39,066 nucleotides of DNA from Deltaproteobacteria bacterium (lineage in GTDB: Bacteria; UBA10199; SPLOWO2-01-44-7). The stretch spans positions 1 to 39,066 of the forward strand of contig JACQMB010000091.1 in NCBI GenBank assembly GCA_016203765.1, given 5' to 3'. Positions within the stretch are counted from its first letter, which is position 1. Each line of letters opens with the position of its first letter. Both the position numbers and the translations under genes were made by a program. The notes under the pieces were generated by a model. The model ran no database searches and was not told the origin of the DNA. It saw only the letters and a list, made by a program, of their open reading frames with translations. Of this stretch, positions 7,746 through 17,970 are shown one piece after another.

Positions 7746-10673
7746 TCATTTATTCCTCACTTTGGTCAAATAAGTAATCGCCGGTCCCACATTTAAATCC
7801 TCCAGAACGTGATAGCCGCGCGGGCCTTTCTTTAACTGTGACACTTTGGATTCCGGATCGTTCATGTCGCCAAAAACGATCGCGTCGGCCGGACAGCTCT
7901 GCTGACAGGCCGTCTTGATTTCCCCATCCCTCACCTTCCTGCCAAAATCCTTGGCCTTGTCCTTCCCCTCCTGAATCCGCTGGACGCAAAAAGTGCATTT
8001 TTCCATCACCCCTTTTTCGCGCACGGTCACGTCGGGATTGAGGACCATGGCCAGGGGGCTCTTCTCCTTCCAGAGATATTCAAACCAATTAAACCGCCTC
8101 ACCTTGTAGGGACAATTGTTCGAACAATACCGAGTGCCGACACAGCGGTTGTAGACTTGGACGTTCAACCCCTCTTCGTTATGAAGCGTGGCCAGCGTGG
8201 GACAGACCGTCTCGCACGGGGCGTTTTCGCAATGCTGGCAGAGCATCGGCTGGGAGGTGACGTCGGGATTGTTTTCATCGCCCGAATAGTAACGGTCAAT
8301 CCGAATCCAATGCATCTCGCGGCCCTGCTTGACCCTCTCTTCCCCGACCACGGGAATGTTGTTTTCAGCCTGACAGGCAATCATGCAGGCACTGCAACCG
8401 GTGCAAGCGTTCAGATCGATCGCCATCCCCCAGCGGTGCCCTTCATATTTATGTCCGGACCACATGCTGGGGAGAGGGATTACCTCCTCGTTGCCGGCCT
8501 TCGGATTTTTTTGATACTCGGCAAAAGTCGTCTCCTTAATAATCGGCCGTCCATAAACCTGAAAATGCTGTTGGGTGGTGGGGAGTTTCATCCACTGGCC
8601 GGTTTTTTCGATTGTGACCGGCAAAACGGGGGCGGCAAAGGCAAAGGCGTTGGCGCCGAGGTTGTTGCCTACCTGCCCCGCCGCCGTCCGGCCGAAACCC
8701 AAAGGCACGGCGGCCACATCCTCATGCAAGCCGGGTTGAATATAAATGGGAAGTTCGACGGTCGTCCCGTCGTCGGTTTTGAGTTTAACAATATCCCCCT
8801 CTTTCAATTTTTCGGCCTTGGCCTTTTCGGGGGCAAGGGCCACGTAATTTCGCCAGGTCATCTTGGTGACCGGGTCGGGGAGCTCCTTGAGCCAGCCGTT
8901 GTTGGCCGACCGGCCGTCGTAGGCGGGGAGGGTGGGGTAAGTGACCAAGAGGGGACCAGGGACCAGGGACCAGGGACCAGGGACCTTAAGAGTTGGCAAA
9001 ATATTTGTATTAAATTTCCGAAGAGAATATGTGTTTGCCGATCTTCTGGAATCAAAAATGCCATCGCGCAAAACCGTTTCCCAGAAGGTTTGAAAGGAGG
9101 AGGTTAAACCAAATTTCTTGTAAATATTTTCATTCCAATAATTTTTCAAATATTCGTACCATAGTTGTTGGTCCCTGGTCCCTGGTCCCTGGTCCCTGGT
9201 CCATTTCAATAAGCTCTCCTGAAATGCCCTGGTGTTAAACAACGGAGCCACCGCCGGCTGGCGCAGGCTGAGGAGCCCTTCAATCGGTTCGGCGTCCCCC
9301 CAGTTTTCCAGATAATGATGGTCCGGCAGAACCCAGCCGGCCTTCAAGGCGGTCTCATCGACTCGGTCGGCAAAGCTGAGGGTGTGAGGAACTTTGGCCG
9401 CCGCCTCTTCAAAACCGGCGCCCTTGGGAAGCGTGTAGGCCGGATTCGCCTTGTATATCAAAAGACAATCCACGCGCCCCTCTTTCATTTCCCGAATCAA
9501 ATTTTTCAAATCGCTCGTAGCGCGGTTGTTTTGGTGCGAGGGGGTTCCAAACTCAATCGTTTCTCCCTCATTTTCAAAAAGATGATTTAAATGATTGGCC
9601 GCGACGTGCAAGGCTACACCAATTTCCCCTTTCAGGGAATATCCCCCTCCCAGGATCAGCGATTCGCCGCGATGTTTTTGAAGGTCCGCGGCCAGACGGC
9701 GCAGGATGGAAAGGTCAATCCCCGTTTCGGCGGCCGCTTTTTCCATCGGGTATTCCCCCGCCAGTCCCAGCGCGATCTTGATTTCATTGCCGGGCCGAAC
9801 CGGAATATGCAGATCGGCGTTGGAGCCGGTCACGGTGGGATAACTTTCAAAAACAACCAGACGGTTCATCATCCCATCGTGCAGATTGCGGCGCTGAGAA
9901 AATTGTTTGGTAAATTCCACCGGCGAAAGCCAGGTGCCCAAAAAATCGGCTCCAAAAGAAACGATCAACTTGGCCTTGTCGAAACGGTAATGGGGAATGA
10001 AGGCCTCGCCATAGCTTAAACGATTCGCCTCGCGCAATTCTTCCAAAGCAAGGGGTTCATAAACGATCTGCCTGGCATTGGGAAATTGGCTTAAAAATTC
10101 GTCGATCACTTTTTGGGTGGCTGGGCTTTCGATATGGCCGGTCAGAAGGCGAAGAGCGCCGCTCTTTTCTTTTACCTCTTTTAAAATGGCCGCCATCGAT
10201 TGATCCACTTCCTCCCAGGAGACGGCTTCCCAGGATGGACTACGGACTACGGACCGCGCCGTGCCCTGAGCTTGTCGAAGGGGACTACGGACCGGTCCCC
10301 GCAGGCGGTCAGGATCGTAAAGATTCAACAGCGAAGCCTGCCCGCGGGCGCACAATCCGCCCTGATTCATCGGGTGATCGGGGTTTCCCTCCAGCTTGAT
10401 GGGACGACCCTCCCGGACCTTGGCCAGCATCCCGCAAGCGGCGGGGCACTCCCCGCAGGTGGTGGCGTACCAGTTGGCCACACCCGGTGTTACCTCTTCC
10501 GGTTTGTTCAGATAGGGAACGATTTTTTCCACGGGGCGGCGGGCGCACCCGGCCGCCGAGGCCATCGCCAACGCCGCCCCCATCAACTTAAGGAATTCCC
10601 GGCGATCGACCCCTTCGGGACGTTCATCCTGCCCCTGCTCAAACTCCGGATGTTTCCAGTGCTTTTCACTCAT
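7746..10673 (-). CDS. actB: Alternative Complex III subunit ActB (molybdopterin oxidoreductase-like plus Fe-S domain, Tat signal)
   Basis: RREFLKLMG Tat-like motif; ferredoxin-type Cys clusters CTGCSACMIACQAEN, CQHCENAPCETVCPT; contains three in-frame repeat segments. Confidence 0.95.
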   Translation of the reverse strand: MSEKHWKHPEFEQGQDERPEGVDRREFLKLMGAALAMASAAGCARRPVEKIVPYLNKPEEVTPGVANWYATTCGECPAACGMLAKVREGRPIKLEGNPDHPMNQGGLCARGQASLLNLYDPDRLRGPVRSPLRQAQGTARSVVRSPSWEAVSWEEVDQSMAAILKEVKEKSGALRLLTGHIESPATQKVIDEFLSQFPNARQIVYEPLALEELREANRLSYGEAFIPHYRFDKAKLIVSFGADFLGTWLSPVEFTKQFSQRRNLHDGMMNRLVVFESYPTVTGSNADLHIPVRPGNEIKIALGLAGEYPMEKAAAETGIDLSILRRLAADLQKHRGESLILGGGYSLKGEIGVALHVAANHLNHLFENEGETIEFGTPSHQNNRATSDLKNLIREMKEGRVDCLLIYKANPAYTLPKGAGFEEAAAKVPHTLSFADRVDETALKAGWVLPDHHYLENWGDAEPIEGLLSLRQPAVAPLFNTRAFQESLLKWTRDQGPGTRDQQLWYEYLKNYWNENIYKKFGLTSSFQTFWETVLRDGIFDSRRSANTYSLRKFNTNILPTLKVPGPWSLVPGPLLVTYPTLPAYDGRSANNGWLKELPDPVTKMTWRNYVALAPEKAKAEKLKEGDIVKLKTDDGTTVELPIYIQPGLHEDVAAVPLGFGRTAAGQVGNNLGANAFAFAAPVLPVTIEKTGQWMKLPTTQQHFQVYGRPIIKETTFAEYQKNPKAGNEEVIPLPSMWSGHKYEGHRWGMAIDLNACTGCSACMIACQAENNIPVVGEERVKQGREMHWIRIDRYYSGDENNPDVTSQPMLCQHCENAPCETVCPTLATLHNEEGLNVQVYNRCVGTRYCSNNCPYKVRRFNWFEYLWKEKSPLAMVLNPDVTVREKGVMEKCTFCVQRIQEGKDKAKDFGRKVRDGEIKTACQQSCPADAIVFGDMNDPESKVSQLKKGPRGYHVLEDLNVGPAITYLTKVRNK
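8952..8985. repeat. (GGGACCA) heptamer array inside actB
   Basis: Four full gggacca units plus gggacc. Confidence 0.95.
9170..9202. repeat. (GGTCCCT) heptamer array inside actB, perfect inverted copy of 8952-8985
   Basis: ggtccct x4 plus ggtcc. Confidence 0.95.
10237..10297. repeat. GGACTAC heptamers interrupted by GTGCCCTGAGCTTGTCGAAGGG element, inside actB
   Basis: ggactacggactacggaccgcgccgtgccctgagcttgtcgaaggggactacggaccggtcc. Confidence 0.9.
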
Positions 10674-10675
10674 AA

Positions 10676-11215
10676 CTAATGGTGACAGGTATCACAGCTC
10701 GTCGGCGCCTTTTCCTTCCGATGACACTCGACGCAAAATCCCATGTTCAACCGCTCCTGTTGGGTAACCTTTTGCATCCGCTCTACCTTCCCATGACACT
10801 TCTCGCAAGCAATCCCTTTGGCGATATGCCTCTTGTGCGAAAAAAAGACAAAATCGGCCACATCATGGACCTTGACCCATTCCAACGAATCCCCCTGTTC
10901 GATCAGAGTCTTCATCTTTTGAATGTGCGGCGAGTCGATCCTGACCACCGAGTGGCAGTTCATGCAGACATTCATGCTGGGAATGGTGGCATGCCTCGAT
11001 TGATCAGCCGCCGCATGGCAATATTGGCAGTCAATCTTTAGCTGGCCGGCGTGAAGTTCGTGGCTGAAGGGAATCGGCTGATCCGGGGCGTAGCCTCGGT
11101 TGTCCCCCAGCTTATACCAGAACCAAAAAACCCCCAAACCCAGCCCGCTGGCCAGGGCGAGAGGCAAAATGGTTTTCAACCGGCTTGATTTTAGTTTAAT
11201 CAACGTCCGCATCAC
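10676..11215 (-). CDS. actA: Alternative Complex III pentahaem cytochrome c ActA
   Basis: Five CxxCH motifs: CQYCH, CMNCH, CEKCH, CVECH, CDTCH; N-terminal TM. Confidence 0.93.
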   Translation of the reverse strand: MMRTLIKLKSSRLKTILPLALASGLGLGVFWFWYKLGDNRGYAPDQPIPFSHELHAGQLKIDCQYCHAAADQSRHATIPSMNVCMNCHSVVRIDSPHIQKMKTLIEQGDSLEWVKVHDVADFVFFSHKRHIAKGIACEKCHGKVERMQKVTQQERLNMGFCVECHRKEKAPTSCDTCHH

Positions 11216-11267
11216 GAAAATGGTACGCGGTTTTTAGGAGAAGCGGCCCGGAATGTAAAGGATATTT

Positions 11268-11327
11268 ACCGAATTTCCAGCACCGCCTCCGGCCCTTGGG
11301 CCGGGGGGGAGCCCTTCAGGGAGGCAA
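11268..11327 (-). pseudogene. Fragment homologous to the 3' end of the 1158-aa gene (copy 1)
   Basis: Minus-strand reading ASLKGSPPAQGPEAVLEIR* matches AALKSSPLAQGPEAVLRIQ* of the gene ending at 12583. Confidence 0.8.
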
Positions 11328-11337
11328 AATACGAGGC

Positions 11338-11556
11338 CTACCCGGCCATTCTGGAAGCGGTGATTGGAAGTGAAACGGTTTCGAGGCGGGTCAAATCCAA
11401 TTTGGATTTGGCATGATCAATATCAATGCCGACCACATTGCCGGATTTATCAAAATCAACAAGTAGCCCTTGGGCAATCTCGCGTGTTTCCACGCTTTTT
11501 TTGGGGCTTAACTCAATATAAAGGGAATCGGTGTCACGATAATAGTTGAGTTTCAT
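11338..11556 (-). CDS. DUF2283-family small protein
   Basis: MKLNYYRDTDSLYIELSPKKSVETREIAQGLLVDFDKSGNVVGIDIDHAKSKLDL, DUF2283 pattern. Confidence 0.8.
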   Translation of the reverse strand: MKLNYYRDTDSLYIELSPKKSVETREIAQGLLVDFDKSGNVVGIDIDHAKSKLDLTRLETVSLPITASRMAG

Positions 11557-11797
11557 GAGATCTTTTGAATTTATGGACGGCAGGATAGCCGATACGAAAA
11601 ACACGGAACAACCTGTTCGGAAAGGCCTTCATAGCCTTCAGCGCCACCTTCAGCTCATCCCTGCCAATAAAATATTTTCCCGAATCAGGTTCAATCGCAA
11701 TAATCCTCCCCTTATATTTTGGGATAAGATGCCGCAACAGCCTCCGGTAAACTCTTTCCCCCTTACTGCTCAACCTTTTAAGCTTCTTCTCGACCAT
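11534..11797 (-). CDS. Conserved small hypothetical protein paired with DUF2283 (TA-like pair)
   Basis: 87 aa, KGRIIAIEPDSGKYFIGRDELKVALKAMKAFPNRLFRVFRIGYPAVHKF; overlaps the DUF2283 start. Confidence 0.6.
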   Translation of the reverse strand: MVEKKLKRLSSKGERVYRRLLRHLIPKYKGRIIAIEPDSGKYFIGRDELKVALKAMKAFPNRLFRVFRIGYPAVHKFKRSHETQLLS

Positions 11798-11845
11798 ACA
11801 GATACAAGTTATTTTAAGCCGATCCGTTTGTCAACGGCGGCTCTC

Positions 11846-11940
11846 ACCAATCCGTAGCACCGCCCCCGTCCCTTGGGCCAGGGGGGAGCTCTTCAGGGGG
11901 CGAGGACTTTTTTGGCCCCCCTCCCCCACGCCTTGGTGAT
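11846..11940 (-). pseudogene. Fragment homologous to the 3' end of the 1158-aa gene (copy 2, frameshifted)
   Basis: About 95 bp closely matching 12583-12680; reads ITKAWGRGAKKVLAP* then in another frame LKSSPLAQGTGAVLRIG. Confidence 0.88.
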
Positions 11941-11987
11941 TCCGCAGTTGTCTCCACACTGTCTAAACCCCCTCTGTTTGGATGCTG

Positions 11988-12320
11988 CTATGGAATTGCC
12001 AGAAAGGAGGCGTCCGAATCGTCTAAAAAAAAACGGATTTCTTCTTGGTAACTACGAATGATTGCTTCGAGGTCTTTTGTTTTAACATTGCCTGTTCTTA
12101 ACCAAATCACTTTTGGCGGAAATCCAAAAAGAAAACTCCGCTGATGAAAATCGGAGTCCTTAGAAACAATGACGTAACCATGAGACTTCGCAAATTCCCA
12201 AACAACCTCATCCTCCGCCTGTTTCAGGCCGTGATCCCTAACGTGTGATGCGCCGGGAAATAAACCCGAGAGACTTTGAACCAAGCGGGGGGAGATGTTT
12301 TGATCCAAAAGGAATTTCAC
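11988..12320 (-). CDS. DUF5615 PIN-like protein (putative toxin)
   Basis: MKFLLDQNISPRLVQSL...VRDHGLKQAEDEVVWEFAKSHGYVIVSKDSDFHQRS...KVIWLRTGN, DUF5615 pattern. Confidence 0.88.
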   Translation of the reverse strand: MKFLLDQNISPRLVQSLSGLFPGASHVRDHGLKQAEDEVVWEFAKSHGYVIVSKDSDFHQRSFLFGFPPKVIWLRTGNVKTKDLEAIIRSYQEEIRFFLDDSDASFLAIP

Positions 12321-12541
12321 CTGGACAAAGTCTGGAGTCTTCGCTCTCGATCTGCAGCGAACGTCAAGCAGGCTTTAATATCTTCCAGGGTCAAATCAGG
12401 AAAATCTTTAAGGATTTCCTCAACCGTCATTCCGGAGGCTAAATAATCCAACACCTCATAAACGGTGATACGCAAGCCGCGGATACAGGGTTTGCCCCCT
12501 CTTTTGCCAGGCTCGATGGTGATGTGCTTTTGATAATCCAT
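12317..12541 (-). CDS. DUF433 protein (putative antitoxin), 4-nt overlap with DUF5615 gene
   Basis: HITIEPGKRGGKPCIRGLRITVYEVLDYLASGMTVEEILKDFPDLTLEDIKACLTFAADRE, DUF433 pattern; start MDYQK at 12541. Confidence 0.88.
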   Translation of the reverse strand: MDYQKHITIEPGKRGGKPCIRGLRITVYEVLDYLASGMTVEEILKDFPDLTLEDIKACLTFAADRERRLQTLSR

Positions 12542-12582
12542 ATTGCAAGAATGGAGCAACCCCAAAAAAAGGTCAAGTCCTT

Positions 12583-13858
12583 TCACTGAATCCGCAACAC
12601 CGCCTCCGGTCCTTGGGCCAGGGGGGAGCTCTTCAGGGCGGCGAGGATTTTTGTGGCCCCCGTCCCCCACGCCTTCGTGACGGCGTATCTTCCGCCGCCC
12701 AAATCGCTGATCCGGAGCTTGGCGTAGTTCCGGGCTTGATTTTTCTCTCCCACCGCCAGCGGCGAGGGGTTGACAAGACTTCCGTCGGCGTGCACTTGCA
12801 TCTGCCAGATGATTTCGGAGGGTCTTTGGCCTTTCTCTTCGGCCACGGTTTGAAACATCGCCTCAATGTCGCTCGGCTCCATTGTGGAAAGATCGTCTGT
12901 GCGCAAAGCCCTCAAACCGATCCAGCCGTCGGCGCGGATGGTCAAAACCTCCTTCAGCCCCTCCGCTCTTCTCAAACCCTCCACCACATTTTTGGCCCCC
13001 GTCCCCCGTGCTTTCGTGACGGCGTATCTCCCGCCGCCCAAATCGCTGATCCGGAGCTTGGCGTAGCCGTAGCCCTTATTTTCCTCCCCCACCGCCAACG
13101 GCGAGGGGTTGACAAGACTTCCGTCGGCTTGCACCAGCGTCTGCCAGATGATCTCGGAGGGTCTTTGGCCTTTCTCTTCGGCCGCGGCTTGAAACATCGC
13201 CTCGATGTCGCCCGTCTCCATTGTGGAGAGATCGTCTTTATGCAAAGCCCTCAAACCGATCCAGCCGTCACTGCGGATGGTCAAAACCTCCTTCAGTCCC
13301 TCCGATCTTCTCAAACCCTCCACCACATTTCTGGCCCTCGTCCCCCGCGCCTTCGTGACGGCGTATCTTCCGCCTCCCAAATCGCTGATCTGGATTTTGG
13401 CGTAGTTTGTGGATTGATTTTCCTCCCCCACCGCCAGCGACGAGGGGTTGCTAAGACTTCCGTCGGCTTGCACCAGCGTCTGCCAGATGATCTCGGAGGG
13501 TCTTTGGCCTTTCTCTTTGGCCACGGCTTGAAACATCGCCTCGATGTCGCCCGTCTCCATTGTGAAAAGATCGTCTTTGCGCAAAGCCCTCAAACCGATC
13601 CAGCCGTCACTGCGGATGGTCAAAACCTCCTTCAGCCCCTCCGCTCTTCTCAAACCCTCCACCACATTTTTGGCCCCCGTCCCCCGTGCTTTCGTGACGG
13701 CGTATCTCCCGCCGCCCAAATCGCCGATCCGGAGCTTGGCGTAGTCCCGGGATTGATTTTCTTCCCCCACCGCCAGCGGCGAGGGGTTGCTAAGACTTCC
13801 GTCGGCTTGCACTCGCGTCTGCCAGATGATCTCGGAGGGTCTTTGGCCTTTTTCCCCG
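12583..13858 (-). repeat. Four tandem 339-bp (113 codon) coding repeats, last copy truncated
   Basis: tctgccagat occurs at 12801, 13140, 13479, 13818: exactly 339 bp spacing. Confidence 0.95.
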
Positions 13859-16059
13859 GCCACCAGATCAAAAAGAGTCTCCAAATCGGCCGGAGCGGTC
13901 TGGTCCAACGCATCCAGACGCCCTGGCCTGAAATAGTCACCCAAAATGCGCCTCCCCAGATGACGCTCCACATATTTTTTGCCAACCAGATTCCCCAAAG
14001 CCTTAAAGAAATTTCTCCGGACCCCCGGATTTTCGGGGGAAACCCCCTCTTCCAAATAGCGCCTCAAGGTTTCAGTCTTAATGCCGGAAACGGCTCCCAA
14101 CATCCCTCCGTATCTCCGAATCACCATGTAGCGAGCCGCCTTGAGAAGGGCCTGTTCATTGTCGGGAAGATGTTGCGGCATCGGATGCCGCGTCTCGTAA
14201 TAGCGAAGACGATCCAGCGCCCAGGCGTGCAAAAGAAAACCGGACTCTCTTGAATCCAGCCCCAGGGCCTCCGCCAGTCTCTCCACCGTCAGTCTCGCGT
14301 TGGGGACAAACCGCCCGGCCAGAAGGTCTTCCGACAACTCCTGCGAATATCCCAAACCAAACGCGATCGCGCCGGCATTGGGAACGGGGGACAATTGCCT
14401 CAAATAACGCCCCAAATTTTCCCCCGCCGCCTCCCCAAACAGGTCAATCGTTAATACATCGGTATCCTTTAATACCTCCCTCCCGCCGCGGGGGCCTGCG
14501 GGACGAGCGGATTTCAAAGGAGATCCCCTTTTAATCTCGCCGGCCTCCAAAATATAAACGCTCGGATCAAAGGCGGTCAGGCCCGGATGACGAAAAAACA
14601 TCCCGGCCAAATCGACAAACAGGGGGGCGCTTTGGGCCCCCAGATGCGCCCCCACCGACTGGAGGGCGTAGCGCAAGCCCCCGGCTCGCTCCACCCCGGC
14701 AAAAATCACCGCGGCTAGGGGGTCGCTTTGAAACTCGTCCACCCCTTCCACCAGCGCTTCCACGTGGATCACAATCGGGCGGACCCCCAAGACAAAATCG
14801 CGCCAGTCCAGATCCCGCCTCGCCTCGATTTCGGGATCGCCCGATATCACCAGGGCCGCCCGGTCCCGATAACGCCCCTCGGCTTGCAAACGGGCGGCCA
14901 AGGCCATGGCTTCCTCACGGCTCCCGGCGTAGACCGCCATCCTCGGTATTTTTTCCTCCCGGCTCAGTTCTCTATCCAGCTGAACGATGGTTTCTTCTAA
15001 ATGCTCCACCCTCTCGACCAAACCCAACTCCCCCCACGCCTCATGCACCGGCTTGTCCGTCGCCAAAGGTTTGGGCAGATAGACCCTTGTCTCCGGTTTG
15101 ATCACCAGTCCCTGTTTGAGAAGGGAGGGAAGGTCCTCCGAAAAAATCAGCCCCTTGGCCCCGCCGTAAATGCCGGCCGCCCCTTCCGCGACCGACTCGG
15201 TCAGGCCCAACAAAAATTGCCCCTCGACCTTTTGAATCTGAAAATCGGGACTCAAAAATCCCCCCTCCACCAGGACGCGAATGAACCGGCTCCGGTCTTT
15301 GTCCTCCGGGTCATCCTCGATCGGACGAACATGATGCTCCTTGTCCAAGATCACCACTCCCGCCCTGGCAAGCGCCCCGCGCAAGTCCGGCCCCTCCATC
15401 CGGCTCAACTCATGAATCGAGGCCAGGCGGATTTTAATCCCGTCCCTCTCGAAAATCGCTTGTTCTTTGTCTTGAATCGTTTCGCCCGTCAGACGGGAAA
15501 GACGCCCCTGCCATCTTTTGAAATTCTCTTTGCCCTGCACGATCAGCACCGTCTCTTTTTCAACCAGCGCCTGCTGGACCGGCCCCGAGTGGGGCCTTCG
15601 CAACAGCCTCTCCAAAAAGGCCTCGGTTAAATCCCGCAACCCCAAAGGAGAGACAATCAAGCCCCGGTCGCTCACTCCCTGTTCCAAATGATCGATCAAA
15701 CGCTCCAGAGACTCATCCAAAAAACGCGAGTAGCGGCGGGAGGGAATTTCTCCCAAACGATGGAGAGAAATTTTCGCAACCGCTTCCCGCCAGGGGTCCT
15801 GGGGCACGGCGCGTATTCTGGCGGCGAACTCCCGTTGAATCTCTTCCCGGTCGGTTCCCGTGGCGGCGCGCCAGCCGCGGACCAAATCCTTCAACTCGGC
15901 GCGGAGCCCCTCATCCACCCCCGCAAAGGCGTCCGGAAGCAGGGCCGCGTCGCCGGGCAAAAAATCGGCCCCCTCGATCACACCGGCCGCCAACGACGCC
16001 CCCCCATAGACCGAAGGCCCCACTCCCAAAAATAACGCTGATGACGCAAAGATGCTCAT
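12583..16059 (-). CDS. 1158-aa protein: degraded SF2-helicase-like region, HTH-like segment, four 113-aa C-terminal repeats
   Basis: Long ORF; helicase-like blocks with altered catalytic residues (VVILDKEH, GLTES, VEGVD...LQSVGAHLG); repeat consensus EKGQRPSEIIWQTxVQADGSLxNPSPLAVGEENQ...YAKLRISDLGGGRYAVTKARGTGAKNVVEGLRRAEGLKEVLTIRSDGWIGLRALRKDDLSTMETGDIEAMFQAVA. Confidence 0.8.
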   Translation of the reverse strand: MSIFASSALFLGVGPSVYGGASLAAGVIEGADFLPGDAALLPDAFAGVDEGLRAELKDLVRGWRAATGTDREEIQREFAARIRAVPQDPWREAVAKISLHRLGEIPSRRYSRFLDESLERLIDHLEQGVSDRGLIVSPLGLRDLTEAFLERLLRRPHSGPVQQALVEKETVLIVQGKENFKRWQGRLSRLTGETIQDKEQAIFERDGIKIRLASIHELSRMEGPDLRGALARAGVVILDKEHHVRPIEDDPEDKDRSRFIRVLVEGGFLSPDFQIQKVEGQFLLGLTESVAEGAAGIYGGAKGLIFSEDLPSLLKQGLVIKPETRVYLPKPLATDKPVHEAWGELGLVERVEHLEETIVQLDRELSREEKIPRMAVYAGSREEAMALAARLQAEGRYRDRAALVISGDPEIEARRDLDWRDFVLGVRPIVIHVEALVEGVDEFQSDPLAAVIFAGVERAGGLRYALQSVGAHLGAQSAPLFVDLAGMFFRHPGLTAFDPSVYILEAGEIKRGSPLKSARPAGPRGGREVLKDTDVLTIDLFGEAAGENLGRYLRQLSPVPNAGAIAFGLGYSQELSEDLLAGRFVPNARLTVERLAEALGLDSRESGFLLHAWALDRLRYYETRHPMPQHLPDNEQALLKAARYMVIRRYGGMLGAVSGIKTETLRRYLEEGVSPENPGVRRNFFKALGNLVGKKYVERHLGRRILGDYFRPGRLDALDQTAPADLETLFDLVAGEKGQRPSEIIWQTRVQADGSLSNPSPLAVGEENQSRDYAKLRIGDLGGGRYAVTKARGTGAKNVVEGLRRAEGLKEVLTIRSDGWIGLRALRKDDLFTMETGDIEAMFQAVAKEKGQRPSEIIWQTLVQADGSLSNPSSLAVGEENQSTNYAKIQISDLGGGRYAVTKARGTRARNVVEGLRRSEGLKEVLTIRSDGWIGLRALHKDDLSTMETGDIEAMFQAAAEEKGQRPSEIIWQTLVQADGSLVNPSPLAVGEENKGYGYAKLRISDLGGGRYAVTKARGTGAKNVVEGLRRAEGLKEVLTIRADGWIGLRALRTDDLSTMEPSDIEAMFQTVAEEKGQRPSEIIWQMQVHADGSLVNPSPLAVGEKNQARNYAKLRISDLGGGRYAVTKAWGTGATKILAALKSSPLAQGPEAVLRIQ

Positions 16060-16158
16060 GCCTATTCCTTATCGGCTAAACCCAAAAAATGTTGCGTGCG
16101 CGGCCGCCTTCGAGCGATTCATTGATTTTGGCCAATAAATCCGCTACCTTATTAAGCA

Positions 16159-17966
<1,808 letters not shown>

Positions 17967-17970
<4 letters not shown>

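Noticed and set aside
8941-9203. Heptamer arrays as assembly or adapter artefact
   Set aside because: Arrays differ in unit sequence and length at each locus and preserve reading frame in several unrelated genes, which is unlikely for an artefact; read-level confirmation is still needed.
11338-12541. Calling both small gene pairs definite toxin-antitoxin systems
   Set aside because: DUF433/DUF5615 is a plausible TA-type pair by family knowledge, but the 87-aa/DUF2283 pair has no clear nuclease or toxin signature; described only as TA-like.
12613-14253. 546-aa plus-strand ORF with internal repeats
   Set aside because: Antisense of the 339-bp coding repeats; its repetitiveness is inherited from the sense gene.
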